Assembly: GCA_040414855.1 (NCBI GenBank)
Contig: JBEDUQ010000292.1
Coordinates: 1 to 64,000, forward strand
Source: DASVXQ01 sp040414855
GTDB lineage: Bacteria; Actinomycetota; CALGFH01
DNA length: 64,000 nucleotides
Direction of reading: 5' to 3'
Part shown: positions 34,003 to 44,535 of the stretch, piece by piece
How the letters are laid out: every line of letters starts with the position of its first letter
Numbering within the stretch: the first letter of the stretch is position 1
Made by a program: the position numbers and the translations under genes
The notes under the pieces: generated by a model
Seen by the model: only the letters and a program-made list of their open reading frames with translations
Told to the model about the DNA's origin: nothing
The model's database searches: none

Positions 34003-34800
34003 TCAGCCGCCGGCGTCGGTGGTGGTCAGCCCTCCGTCGGCGGCGCGGCGCGGCACCTCGAACCAGACGGTCTTGCCGCCGCCGGGCTGGCGGCTGGTGC
34101 CCCAGCGCCGCGCGAGCGCCTGGACCAGCGCGAGCCCGCGTCCGGAGTCGTCGTCGATGCTGGCGGGCCGCGGCGCCGGCGCCAGCACGGAGCGGTCGGT
34201 GACCTCCACCCTCGCCAGCATGGCGGTCAGCCGGACCACCACGTCCACGTCCGAGCCGGCGTGGACCAGGGCGTTGGTGACCAGCTCGCTGGTCAGCAGC
34301 GAGACGGTGTCGACCAGCGGGCCGAGCTGCCACGGCTCCAGCGACCCGGCCACGAAGCGCCGCGCGTCGCCGGCGCTGCCCGGGTCGCCCGACAGACTGG
34401 TCGACGCCTGGAACAGCACGGCCTCGACCGCCTCGACCATGCCGGCGACGATGGCCAGCTCGGTGGGCAGCCGGCTCGGCGGGATGTCCTTGGCGATATA
34501 GCCGAGCGCGCCGACCGAGGCGGAGGCGATCTCGAGCTCGACGGCGGAATGGCCGGAGATCAGCACCACCTGGCTGGCCGGGCTGGTCCGGCGCAGGTCG
34601 GGCAGGCAGTCGAAGGCATCGGCGCCGGGCATCGAGCAGTCGAGCAGGATCACGTCGGGTCGGTGCCGGTCCGCGGCGGCGACCGCCTCGCGGCCGTCGC
34701 GGGCCTCGCCGACGACCTCATAGCGGGCGTCGGCCTCGAGGGCGATCCGGATCAGCAGGCGATAGTCCGGGTCGTCGTCGACCAGCAGGACCCGCGCCAT
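34003..34800 (-). CDS. Response regulator fused to an RsbW-like ATPase domain
   Basis: A 265-residue two-domain protein. Residues 1-120 are a receiver domain with the acidic pair VDDD, phospho-acceptor Asp 54 in ILLDCSMPG and Lys in GYIAKDIPP. Residues about 130-255 are a GHKL ATPase of the anti-sigma/serine kinase type, with the N-box LLTSELVTNALVHAGSD and the glycine box DDSGRGLALVQALA. A receiver joined directly to an RsbW-like domain suggests a phosphorylation-controlled switch protein that binds an anti-sigma antagonist or sigma factor. It is the last gene of the three-gene signalling operon and overlaps its neighbour by one base. The output partner is not in this window. Confidence 0.88.
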   Translation of the reverse strand: MARVLLVDDDPDYRLLIRIALEADARYEVVGEARDGREAVAAADRHRPDVILLDCSMPGADAFDCLPDLRRTSPASQVVLISGHSAVELEIASASVGALGYIAKDIPPSRLPTELAIVAGMVEAVEAVLFQASTSLSGDPGSAGDARRFVAGSLEPWQLGPLVDTVSLLTSELVTNALVHAGSDVDVVVRLTAMLARVEVTDRSVLAPAPRPASIDDDSGRGLALVQALARRWGTSRQPGGGKTVWFEVPRRAADGGLTTTDAGG

Positions 34801-36037
34801 CAGCCCTCCCCGGATCCCGTCAGCGCGCTGGATGGCAGGGCGAAGACGATGCTGGTGCCGCCGCCGGGAGCGGGCTCGGCGTGGATCGAGCCGCCGTGGC
34901 GCTCGACGATGCGCCGGCAGACGGCGAGCCCGACGCCGTGACCGGGCCGCTCATCGCTGGGGTGCTGGCGCGCGAACACGGTGAACATCCGCGGCGCAAG
35001 GGTCGGGTCGATGCCGATGCCGTTGTCGGACAGCACGATCGTCCAGAAGCTCGCGTCGGGATCGGCCGGCTCGGCGCGCACGGTCACCCGCGGCGGCGCC
35101 TCCGAGCGGAACTTGATCGCGTTGTCGACCAGGTTGGCGAGCAGGCGCTCCAGCATCTGGCGGTCGCCGCGCACGATCGGCAGCTCGCCGAGCGCGAGCA
35201 CGCTCGCGCCCTCCCGCTCGACCGATGGGAGCCGGCGACTGACGTCATCGAGCAGGTCGCCGAGCGCGACCGGCTCGCCGCGCAACGGCTCGGTGCCGGC
35301 CTTGGCGTACGAGAGCAGCGCGGCGGTGAGCGTGCGGGCGCGCTCCACCCCGCTCGCGGCCCGCTCGGCCAGCAGCGCGGCGTCGTCGGCGAGCTGCTCG
35401 CGGTGACGCGACAGCAGCAGCTCCAGAAAGCCCTCGACGGTGTGCAGCGGCTGGCGCAATTCGTGCGCGGCGACCTCGGCGAAGCGCTGGAGCGCGGCGT
35501 TGGACCGCTCCAGCTCGATGCCCTGGCGCGCGAGCGCGGCGTTGGCGCGGTCGAGGTCGGCCAGCTGGCGCTCGAGTTCGGCGCGCTGCCGCTCGATGGT
35601 CGCTCCGCGCTGCCACAGCTCTACGAACACGCGGACCTTGGCGCGCAGGATCTCGGGCGCGAACGGCTTGTAGACGTAGTCGACCGCGCCGACCTCGTAG
35701 CCGCGCAGGTGGTGCTCGGGCTCGCCGCTGATCGCGGTCAGGAACACCAGCGGGATGTGCCTGGTCCGCTCGCGCTGCTTGATGAGCCTGGCGGTCTCGA
35801 AGCCGTCGAGCACCGGCATCTGCACGTCGAGCACGATCACGGCGAACTCCTCGCCGAGCAGGTGGCGCAGGGCCTCCTCGCCAGACCGCGCCGGCACCAG
35901 GTCGGCGTCCAGCGGCTCCAGCACCGCCGCCAGCGCCATCAGGTTGTCGGGCCGGTCGTCGACCATCAGCACGCGCGGGCGCGGCGGGCCCTCCACCCGC
36001 TCGGCCCCGGTGGTCGCGACGGCGCTGTTCGATCCAC

Positions 36038-36041
<4 letters not shown>
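34800..36041 (-). CDS. Receiver-histidine kinase fusion (response regulator with sensor kinase core)
   Basis: A 413-residue protein in which an N-terminal receiver (phospho-acceptor Asp 72, IVLDVQMPVLDG) is followed by a coiled coil (about 145-185), a HisKA dimerisation helix with His 193 (AAHELRQPLHTVEGF), and an HATPase core with N-box LLANLVDNAIKFRSE, G1 SDNGIGID and G2 PGHGVGLAVCRRIVERHG. It lacks membrane segments, so it is a cytoplasmic relay kinase that can be switched by a phosphate from another kinase, probably the large hybrid kinase encoded immediately upstream. The ATG at 36041 overlaps the upstream stop by four bases; a start at 36053 is possible. Confidence 0.9.
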
Positions 36042-39616
<3,575 letters not shown>

Positions 39617-40129
39617 CTGGTCCACCCGGTCCGCGCGACGGTGCAGGTCTTGTGGGCGAGCGAGCACGCGGTGGCCAGCTCCATGACACCCCTCTCGGTC
39701 ACGGGCCAGCCCCTGCGGGAAACTTGTCGTAGTCTACGGCGTCGTCGCCGCCGGCTCAAAACCTCGACGGCCTCAGCGGCGGCGTCTCCGGCCAGTCGGG
39801 GGCGCAGCCATCAGCCTGCCTGGTCAGAGGGTGTTTCGGCGGCTCGCGGCCTGGGTAGGACGCCGGCCTCCGGGCGGGTGAACCGCCAGCCCCACCCGCT
39901 CGGCGACGTGGCGAGGTCATCCCCCGCCTCGCCACCAGACCGGGCCGCTTCCCGGTCTGTTTCGCGCTGCCCGACCGTTCTGATGCATGCGCGCGATCTC
40001 AGCGAGTCCCGTGTGGCCGGTTGCGTCCGCGGCCGGCGGCAAGGGACGGGCGCGCCGAGCAACGCGACCGCGCATCTGTCATCGTCCATGGCACCTCAGC
40101 AGGCCAGCCACCCCGACGGAGGTCTCGCC
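39617..40129. other. Intergenic region upstream of the hybrid kinase and the FAD oxidoreductase
   Basis: About 510 bp between divergent genes without a supported CDS. It contains a run of three hairpins at 39874-39959 and the ribosome-binding site GGAGG at 40118-40122 for the plus-strand gene. The promoter of the kinase operon must lie near 39620-39760, but no clear boxes were seen. Confidence 0.6.
39874..39959 (+). promoter_or_regulatory. Three consecutive hairpins, possible structured leader ending in a terminator-like stem
   Basis: Stem 1 pairs 39874-39880 with 39893-39899 (7 bp), stem 2 pairs 39908-39916 with 39927-39935 (9 bp), and stem 3 pairs 39936-39944 with 39951-39959 (9 bp, six-base loop) and is followed by tttc. 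All are perfect and packed within 86 bases, 170 bp before the GTG of the flavoprotein. The arrangement resembles a riboswitch or attenuator leader but matches no riboswitch consensus that I know; high GC content makes chance stems common. Confidence 0.35.
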
Positions 40130-41515
40130 GTGGCCAATCCCAGCGCCTACCGCGCGCTCTCGTTCTGGCACGACACCGTCCCGGGGGCGCTGGAAGCGCG
40201 ACCGGGGCTGCCAGGCGACCTCGACGTCGACGTGGCGATCGTCGGCGCCGGCTACACCGGGCTGTGGACCGGGTACTACCTCGCGGTCGCCGACCCGCAC
40301 CTGCGGGTCGCCGTGCTGGAGCGGGAGATCGCCGGCTTCGGGGCGTCCGGCCGCAACGGCGGCTGGTGCTCGGCGCTGTTCCCGGCAGGCACCGCCAAGC
40401 TGGCCGCGATGGCCGGCCGCGACGGCGCCGTCGCCCTCGAGCGCGCCATGCACGCCACCGTGGACGAGGTCGGCGCGGTCGCCGCCGCCGAGGGCATCGA
40501 CTGCCACTGGGCCAAGGGTGGCACGGTCCAGCTGGCCCGCTCGCCGCTCCAGCTGCACCGGGCCGAGGAGGAGGTGGCCAAGGCGCGCTCGTTCGGGTTC
40601 GGCGAGGAGGATCTGCGCCTGCTGGGGCCGGACGAGGCGCGCGCGATGCTCGGGGCGACCGAGGTGCTGGGCGGCACCTGGACGCCGCACTGCGCCGCCA
40701 TCCACCCGTCGCGGCTGGCGCGAGGGCTCGCCGAGGCGGTCGAGCGGCGCGGCGTGAAGCTCTTCGAGGGCACCGAGGTGCGCTCGATCGAGCCCGGCGC
40801 CGCGCGCACCGCCGCGGGGGTGGTGCGCGCCGCGCACGTGGTCCGCGCCACCGAGGGCTACAGCCCGGCTCTGCCCGGCCTCCACCGGGCGATCGCGCCG
40901 GTGTTCTCGCTGATGATCGCGACCGAGCCGCTCGGCGCCGAGGTCTGGGAGCAGATCGGGCTCGCCCGTCGCGAGACCTTCTCGGACTTCCGGAACGTGA
41001 TCATCTACGGGCAGCGGACGGCGGACGACCGCCTGGCGTTCGGCGGCCGCGGCGCGCCGTACCACTTCGGGTCGAGGGTCCGGCCGCGGTTCGACCGCGA
41101 CCCGGCCGTCTTCGCCAAGCTCGAGCGCGTGCTGGGCGAGCTGTTCCCGGCGATCGCCGGGGTCGGCGTCACCCACCGGTGGGGCGGGCCACTCGGCATC
41201 CCGCGCGACTGGTGCGCCTCGGTTGGGCTGGACCGCTCGACCGGTCTGGCGTGGGGCGGCGGCTACGTCGGCGACGGGGTCGGCACCAGCAACCTCGCCG
41301 GGCGGACGCTCGCGGACCTGATCCTGCGGCGGGACACCGAGCTGGTGCGGCTGCCGTGGGTCGACCACCGCTCGCGGGCGTGGGAGCCCGAACCGCTGCG
41401 CTGGCTCGGGGTCAACGCCGCGCTGCGGCTGGCGCTGCTCGCCGACCGCATCGAGGCGCGCACCGGACGGCCCTCGCGCGCCGCCGCGATTCTGCACCGC
41501 CTGACCGGCGGCTGA
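40130..41515 (+). CDS. FAD-dependent amine/amino-acid oxidase (DAO family, gamma-glutamylputrescine oxidase-like)
   Basis: A 461-residue flavoprotein. The FAD-binding strand VDVAIVGAGYTGLWTGYYLA is at about residues 29-48, followed by VLEREIAGFGASGRNGGWCS, a motif that in PuuB-like oxidases positions the flavin. The C-terminal part has HRWGGPLGIPRDW and WGGGYVGDGVGTSNLAGRTL. Members oxidise amines or N-methyl amino acids and release aldehyde, ammonia and peroxide. The GTG at 40130 is chosen because GGAGG is eight bases upstream; the ATG at 40088 has none. The next gene is a solute-binding lipoprotein on the same strand, so a shared amine substrate is possible. Confidence 0.9.
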   Translation: MANPSAYRALSFWHDTVPGALEARPGLPGDLDVDVAIVGAGYTGLWTGYYLAVADPHLRVAVLEREIAGFGASGRNGGWCSALFPAGTAKLAAMAGRDGAVALERAMHATVDEVGAVAAAEGIDCHWAKGGTVQLARSPLQLHRAEEEVAKARSFGFGEEDLRLLGPDEARAMLGATEVLGGTWTPHCAAIHPSRLARGLAEAVERRGVKLFEGTEVRSIEPGAARTAAGVVRAAHVVRATEGYSPALPGLHRAIAPVFSLMIATEPLGAEVWEQIGLARRETFSDFRNVIIYGQRTADDRLAFGGRGAPYHFGSRVRPRFDRDPAVFAKLERVLGELFPAIAGVGVTHRWGGPLGIPRDWCASVGLDRSTGLAWGGGYVGDGVGTSNLAGRTLADLILRRDTELVRLPWVDHRSRAWEPEPLRWLGVNAALRLALLADRIEARTGRPSRAAAILHRLTGG

Positions 41516-41651
41516 CCCCTCCCCGGGTCCGCCCGAGCGGCGCGTCCGACCGGGTCCGGCGACCTCGTCCGCATTTGTGGCGCTCCAGCCATGGTCGATC
41601 CCGTCCGAACCAATGGGGAGGACAGGACCGATCGATCCAAAGGAAACCGAC

Positions 41652-42578
41652 ATGCGCCGCTCCCCCATGCGCCGCTCCCCCATCCCCGCGACCATGCTGG
41701 GTCTTCTCGTCGTCAGCGCCGGCCTGACTGGCTGCGCGCGCCCGGTGACCTTCCCCTCGACCGATCAGCCGGTACCCTCACGCCCCGGCGCGCTGGTGGT
41801 CGCCACCACGCTGCCGGCGCCGGGCTTCTGGGAGGGACCTTCAGCGGCGTCGATCCAGGGCGGCTTCGAGTACGCGATCGCACGGGAGCTGGCCAGGCGG
41901 CTCGACCTCGGCGGCGTACGCGTGGTCGACGAGCCGGTCACCTCGGTCACCGGCGACCCGCTTCCCGATGGAGTCGACCTGGCGCTCGCGCAGGTGGTCA
42001 TCGGCACCCCGCTGACCCCGGGCGAGGGCTTCTCGGTCCCCTACTGGGACGCCAACCTCGGCGTGCTGGTCCGCGCCGGGACCGGCGTCCCCAACCTGGC
42101 GGCCGCGCGCTCCACGCGCTGGGCGTACCAGCTCGGCGGCAGCGGCCAGCAGTTCGTCGACGAGATGGTGCGGCCGTTGCGGCCCGCAAACGGCTACCCG
42201 GCCGCGGACGAGGCGGTGACCGCCCTGGAACGCCGCAGGGCGGACGCGGTCATGCTCGACCTGCCGGTGGCGCTGGCCGAGGAGCGGCAGAGCGCCGGCA
42301 GGCTGGTGGTCGCCTCGCAGTTCGCCACCGGGGACCAGTACGCCGCCGTGCTCCCGAGGGCCTCGACGCTTGCTCCCGCGATCGACGAGACCCTGCGGGC
42401 GATGCGCATGGACGGGACCATCGACCGTTTGGCCAACCGCTGGCTTGGCCGCGCGTTCCGGAGGCTGCCGGGCACGATCCCGGTGATCCAGGTCGCCTCG
42501 CCGGGTCAGCCCGAGTTGGTGAGCGGGACGACCAGCAGCAGGGTCGGCAGCGCGATCAGCGTGAAGGCGGTGAGGTAG
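41652..42578 (+). CDS. Solute-binding lipoprotein of the SBP_bac_3 (amino acid ABC) type
   Basis: A 308-residue protein with a lipoprotein signal ending in LTGC (Cys 28) and a type II periplasmic-binding fold: GALVVATTLPAPGFWEG, GFEYAIARELARRLDL, VDLALAQVVIGTPLTPGEGFSVPYWDANLGVLV, ADAVMLDLPVALAEE, and a terminal DGTIDRLANRWLG. These are hallmarks of polar amino-acid binding proteins, but no permease or ATPase gene is adjacent, so it may be an orphan receptor or serve a distant transporter. AAAGGAA precedes the ATG at 41652. Its last 73 bases overlap the end of the convergent metallopeptidase gene, and the last 25 residues look unlike the fold, so the C-terminus may be a late extension. Confidence 0.85.
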   Translation: MRRSPMRRSPIPATMLGLLVVSAGLTGCARPVTFPSTDQPVPSRPGALVVATTLPAPGFWEGPSAASIQGGFEYAIARELARRLDLGGVRVVDEPVTSVTGDPLPDGVDLALAQVVIGTPLTPGEGFSVPYWDANLGVLVRAGTGVPNLAAARSTRWAYQLGGSGQQFVDEMVRPLRPANGYPAADEAVTALERRRADAVMLDLPVALAEERQSAGRLVVASQFATGDQYAAVLPRASTLAPAIDETLRAMRMDGTIDRLANRWLGRAFRRLPGTIPVIQVASPGQPELVSGTTSSRVGSAISVKAVR

Positions 42579-43438
42579 ACCGAGAGCGGCAGCCAGGCCG
42601 GCGGCGGCGGCTCCGGGTCGACCAGGCGCCGGACGCGGGCGACCAGGGGGCCGTGGGTCGCGCTGAGCGCGCCGGCCGGGGCGGCCGCGGTCATCGAGGT
42701 GGCCACCTCGACCAGGGCGCTGGCCAGCACGCGGCGGTGGTGGCGGCGGCAGGCCCAGTCGTCGGCGAGCATCTCGATCAGCATGGTCACGGCCTGGTGC
42801 GCCCTGGCCACCCATGGCACCCACGGCAGCGCCGAGTAGAGCGCTCGGAAGGGCAGCACCACCAGGTCGTGGCGGGCCCGGGTGTGGGCGTTCTCGTGGG
42901 CGAGCACGGCGGCGACCTGCTGGTCGTCGAGCAGGTGCAGGGTGCCGGCGCTCAGCACCACCCTGGGCCGCAGCAGGCCGGGGAGGCAGTAGGCCATGGC
43001 GGCCGGGTGGTCGAGCACCCGGGCGTGCCGCGACTTCGGGTAGGGGCGAGCGACCAGGTCGACCAGCCGCCGCTGCCGGACCCGCGAGCGGATCGTCCTG
43101 ACGGTCGCGGTGACCAGGCCGCCGGCGAGCCGGCCGGTCAGCGCCACCGCCCAGACGAGCCCGGCGATGTTCAAGACGCCAAGCCCGGCCAACGGGTGAC
43201 CCGCCAAGGTCTGGGTGGCGAGCCGGTCGAGGCCGGGCAACAGGTGGGCGTGGAGCGGGAGGACGGCGAGCGCGAAGCCGGCGCCGATGCCGGCGAGCCC
43301 GCTGCCGAGGCCGATCGCCTGCCAGAGGACCAACCCGGCCGCCGGCGCCCGCTGCGGCCATGCGGCGCGCGAGAGCATCGCGGGGACGGGGCAGACCAGG
43401 CTCCCGGCGAGGGCCGTCAGCCCCAGGACCGTGATCAC
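42506..43438 (-). CDS. M56-family (BlaR1/MecR1-like) membrane metallopeptidase
   Basis: A 310-residue protein with hydrophobic helices in the N-terminal half, an M56 zinc protease core with VLAHENAHTRARHD (HExxH variant, HENAH) and a downstream MLADDWACRRHH segment carrying the third ligand. A last membrane helix precedes the C-terminus (LTAFTLIALPTLLLVVP). Unlike BlaR1 there is no extracellular penicillin-binding sensor domain; short forms like this are common in actinobacteria next to BlaI-like repressors, which they are thought to inactivate by cleavage. Start is GTG at 43438, overlapping the repressor stop by four bases. Confidence 0.9.
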   Translation of the reverse strand: MITVLGLTALAGSLVCPVPAMLSRAAWPQRAPAAGLVLWQAIGLGSGLAGIGAGFALAVLPLHAHLLPGLDRLATQTLAGHPLAGLGVLNIAGLVWAVALTGRLAGGLVTATVRTIRSRVRQRRLVDLVARPYPKSRHARVLDHPAAMAYCLPGLLRPRVVLSAGTLHLLDDQQVAAVLAHENAHTRARHDLVVLPFRALYSALPWVPWVARAHQAVTMLIEMLADDWACRRHHRRVLASALVEVATSMTAAAPAGALSATHGPLVARVRRLVDPEPPPPAWLPLSVYLTAFTLIALPTLLLVVPLTNSG

Positions 43439-43875
43439 GGACCGCTCTCCTGGCGGTCGGGCCACTCGCCCCCGAGCAGGGCGCGGCGCAGCACCTCGGC
43501 CTCCTCGGGCGAGACCGCGTCGACGAAGCGCACCAGCGCGGCGTCGCGGTCGCTGGCGCGCCCGAGCGCGTCGAGCATCAGCTCGGCCGCGTAGGCCTCG
43601 CGGCTGGCGATGGGGGCGTAGCGGTGGGCGCGGGCTTCGCGCAGCCGCCGCACGAGACCCTTGCGCTCGAGCCGCTCGAGCACTGTGAGCACGGTCGTAT
43701 ACGCGAGCGGACGCTCGGCTCCGAGGCGGTCGGAGACCTGCCGCGCGGTGGTCGTCGGGATCGCCGACCTGCCGCCTCCGGCAGGGTCGGCGGTGAGGTC
43801 CCAAAGTGTTTCCATCACTGCGCGCTCGAGCTCTCCGAGCCGTGCCACCGGCACGCTGCTGTCGTGTGTCGCCAT
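43435..43875 (-). CDS. BlaI/MecI/CopY-family transcriptional repressor
   Basis: A 146-residue winged-helix repressor: LGELERAVMETLWDL at the N-terminus, the recognition helix in LAYTTVLTVLERLERKGLVRR, the wing in REARAHRYAPI, and a C-terminal dimerisation helix pair. BlaI-like proteins bind palindromes upstream of their own gene and are removed when the M56 partner cleaves them. The partner gene follows directly with a GTGA overlap. An ordered array of GTAGAA/TTCTAC half sites begins 10 bases upstream of the start codon, between this gene and whiB, so both genes are likely targets. Confidence 0.93.
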   Translation of the reverse strand: MATHDSSVPVARLGELERAVMETLWDLTADPAGGGRSAIPTTTARQVSDRLGAERPLAYTTVLTVLERLERKGLVRRLREARAHRYAPIASREAYAAELMLDALGRASDRDAALVRFVDAVSPEEAEVLRRALLGGEWPDRQESGP

Positions 43876-43884
43876 GGATCAAGA

Positions 43885-43937
43885 TTCTACTCGCCGTAGA
43901 ACTTCTACATGTGGTAGAACTTCTACGCGATGTAGAA
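43885..43937. promoter_or_regulatory. Operator array for the BlaI-like repressor (three 17-bp palindromes)
   Basis: The half sites TTCTAC and GTAGAA alternate with strict spacing: TTCTAC (43885), GTAGAAcTTCTAC (43896-43908), GTAGAAcTTCTAC (43914-43926), GTAGAA (43932-43937). Each TTCTAC is followed by five bases and then GTAGAA, giving three TTCTAC-N5-GTAGAA palindromes set 18 bp apart. The array fills the promoter region of the repressor gene. Confidence 0.85.
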
Positions 43938-44112
43938 CCTGGCCGCCGGGGGCGGCGGCACTGGAAACCGAAGCTCGAATCCAGCGCCGGAACAACGAGG
44001 AAGTCGGTCACCGACCATGCAGCACCTGCCCATCGCCGCCAGATCCGCCGCCCAGGGCGGTCCGGCGGGGACGCCTCGCCCGTCCGGCGGCCGTCAATCG
44101 AGGGGGGACGAG

Positions 44113-44403
44113 ATGCAGGCCCTCGACGCAACATCCGAACCAGCGGAGTTCTGGTCCTGGCGCCTCTGGGCAGCCTGCCGCCAGGCAGACCGCGACCTGT
44201 TCTTCTCGCCGGACGGTGAGCGCGGCTCGGCCAAGCGCCGCCGCGAGCGCGCCGCCAAGGCGATCTGTGGTATCTGCCAGGTGCGGGAGGCCTGCGCCGA
44301 GTACGCGGTGGGCAACCACGAGCGCTATGGCGTCTGGGGTGGTCTCTCCGAGCACGAGCGCGAGCTGATCTGGCGCGACCTGGACACCAGGGCCGCCTCC
44401 TAG
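44113..44403 (+). CDS. WhiB-family iron-sulfur transcriptional regulator
   Basis: A 96-residue Wbl protein with the four cluster cysteines (AACRQAD, then CGICQVREAC with the CxxCxxxxxC spacing), the turn GVWGGLSEHERE, and a basic stretch KRRRERAAK. Wbl proteins hold a [4Fe-4S] cluster, bind the sigma factor and control development, redox balance or drug resistance in actinobacteria. The ATG at 44113 after AGGGGGGACGAG is preferred; the frame is open to 44017 without similarity. It is transcribed away from the BlaI-like repressor, with the operator array between them. The C-terminal AT-hook-like tail of some Wbl proteins is short here. Confidence 0.92.
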   Translation: MQALDATSEPAEFWSWRLWAACRQADRDLFFSPDGERGSAKRRRERAAKAICGICQVREACAEYAVGNHERYGVWGGLSEHERELIWRDLDTRAAS

Positions 44404-44434
44404 CGGGCGCGACCACCGTCACACCCGAACACAC

Positions 44435-44465
44435 GCGACGTCCCGGCACTGAGCCGGGACGTCGC
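44435..44465 (+). terminator. Strong hairpin terminator after whiB
   Basis: A 13-bp perfect stem (44435-44447 with 44453-44465) and a five-base loop actga, 31 bp after the WhiB stop. No U-tract follows. Confidence 0.7.
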
Positions 44466-44488
44466 CAAGCTGTGTCTGGGGCCGCGGC

Positions 44489-44510
44489 CTCCGCGGCGTA
44501 AGCCGCGGAG
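44489..44510 (-). terminator. Second hairpin, probably for the convergent ABC permease gene
   Basis: ctccgcggc (44489-44497) pairs with gccgcggag (44502-44510), a 9-bp stem closed by gtaa, about 25 bp past the minus-strand stop of the permease gene. Confidence 0.55.
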
Positions 44511-44535
44511 CGGTCCGGCTAAGCGGTCCGGCTAA
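44510..44535. repeat. 13-bp tandem duplication directly after the ABC permease stop
   Basis: gcggtccggctaa occurs at 44510-44522 and 44523-44535 and abuts the TAA stop (44536-44538) of the minus-strand gene. Each copy carries a TAG on the minus strand. Confidence 0.85.

Noticed and set aside
39830..39960. Known riboswitch (TPP, cobalamin, SAM, glycine, ZTP, c-di-AMP) upstream of the flavoprotein
   Set aside because: None of the consensus motifs I know is present on either strand; only generic hairpins remain.
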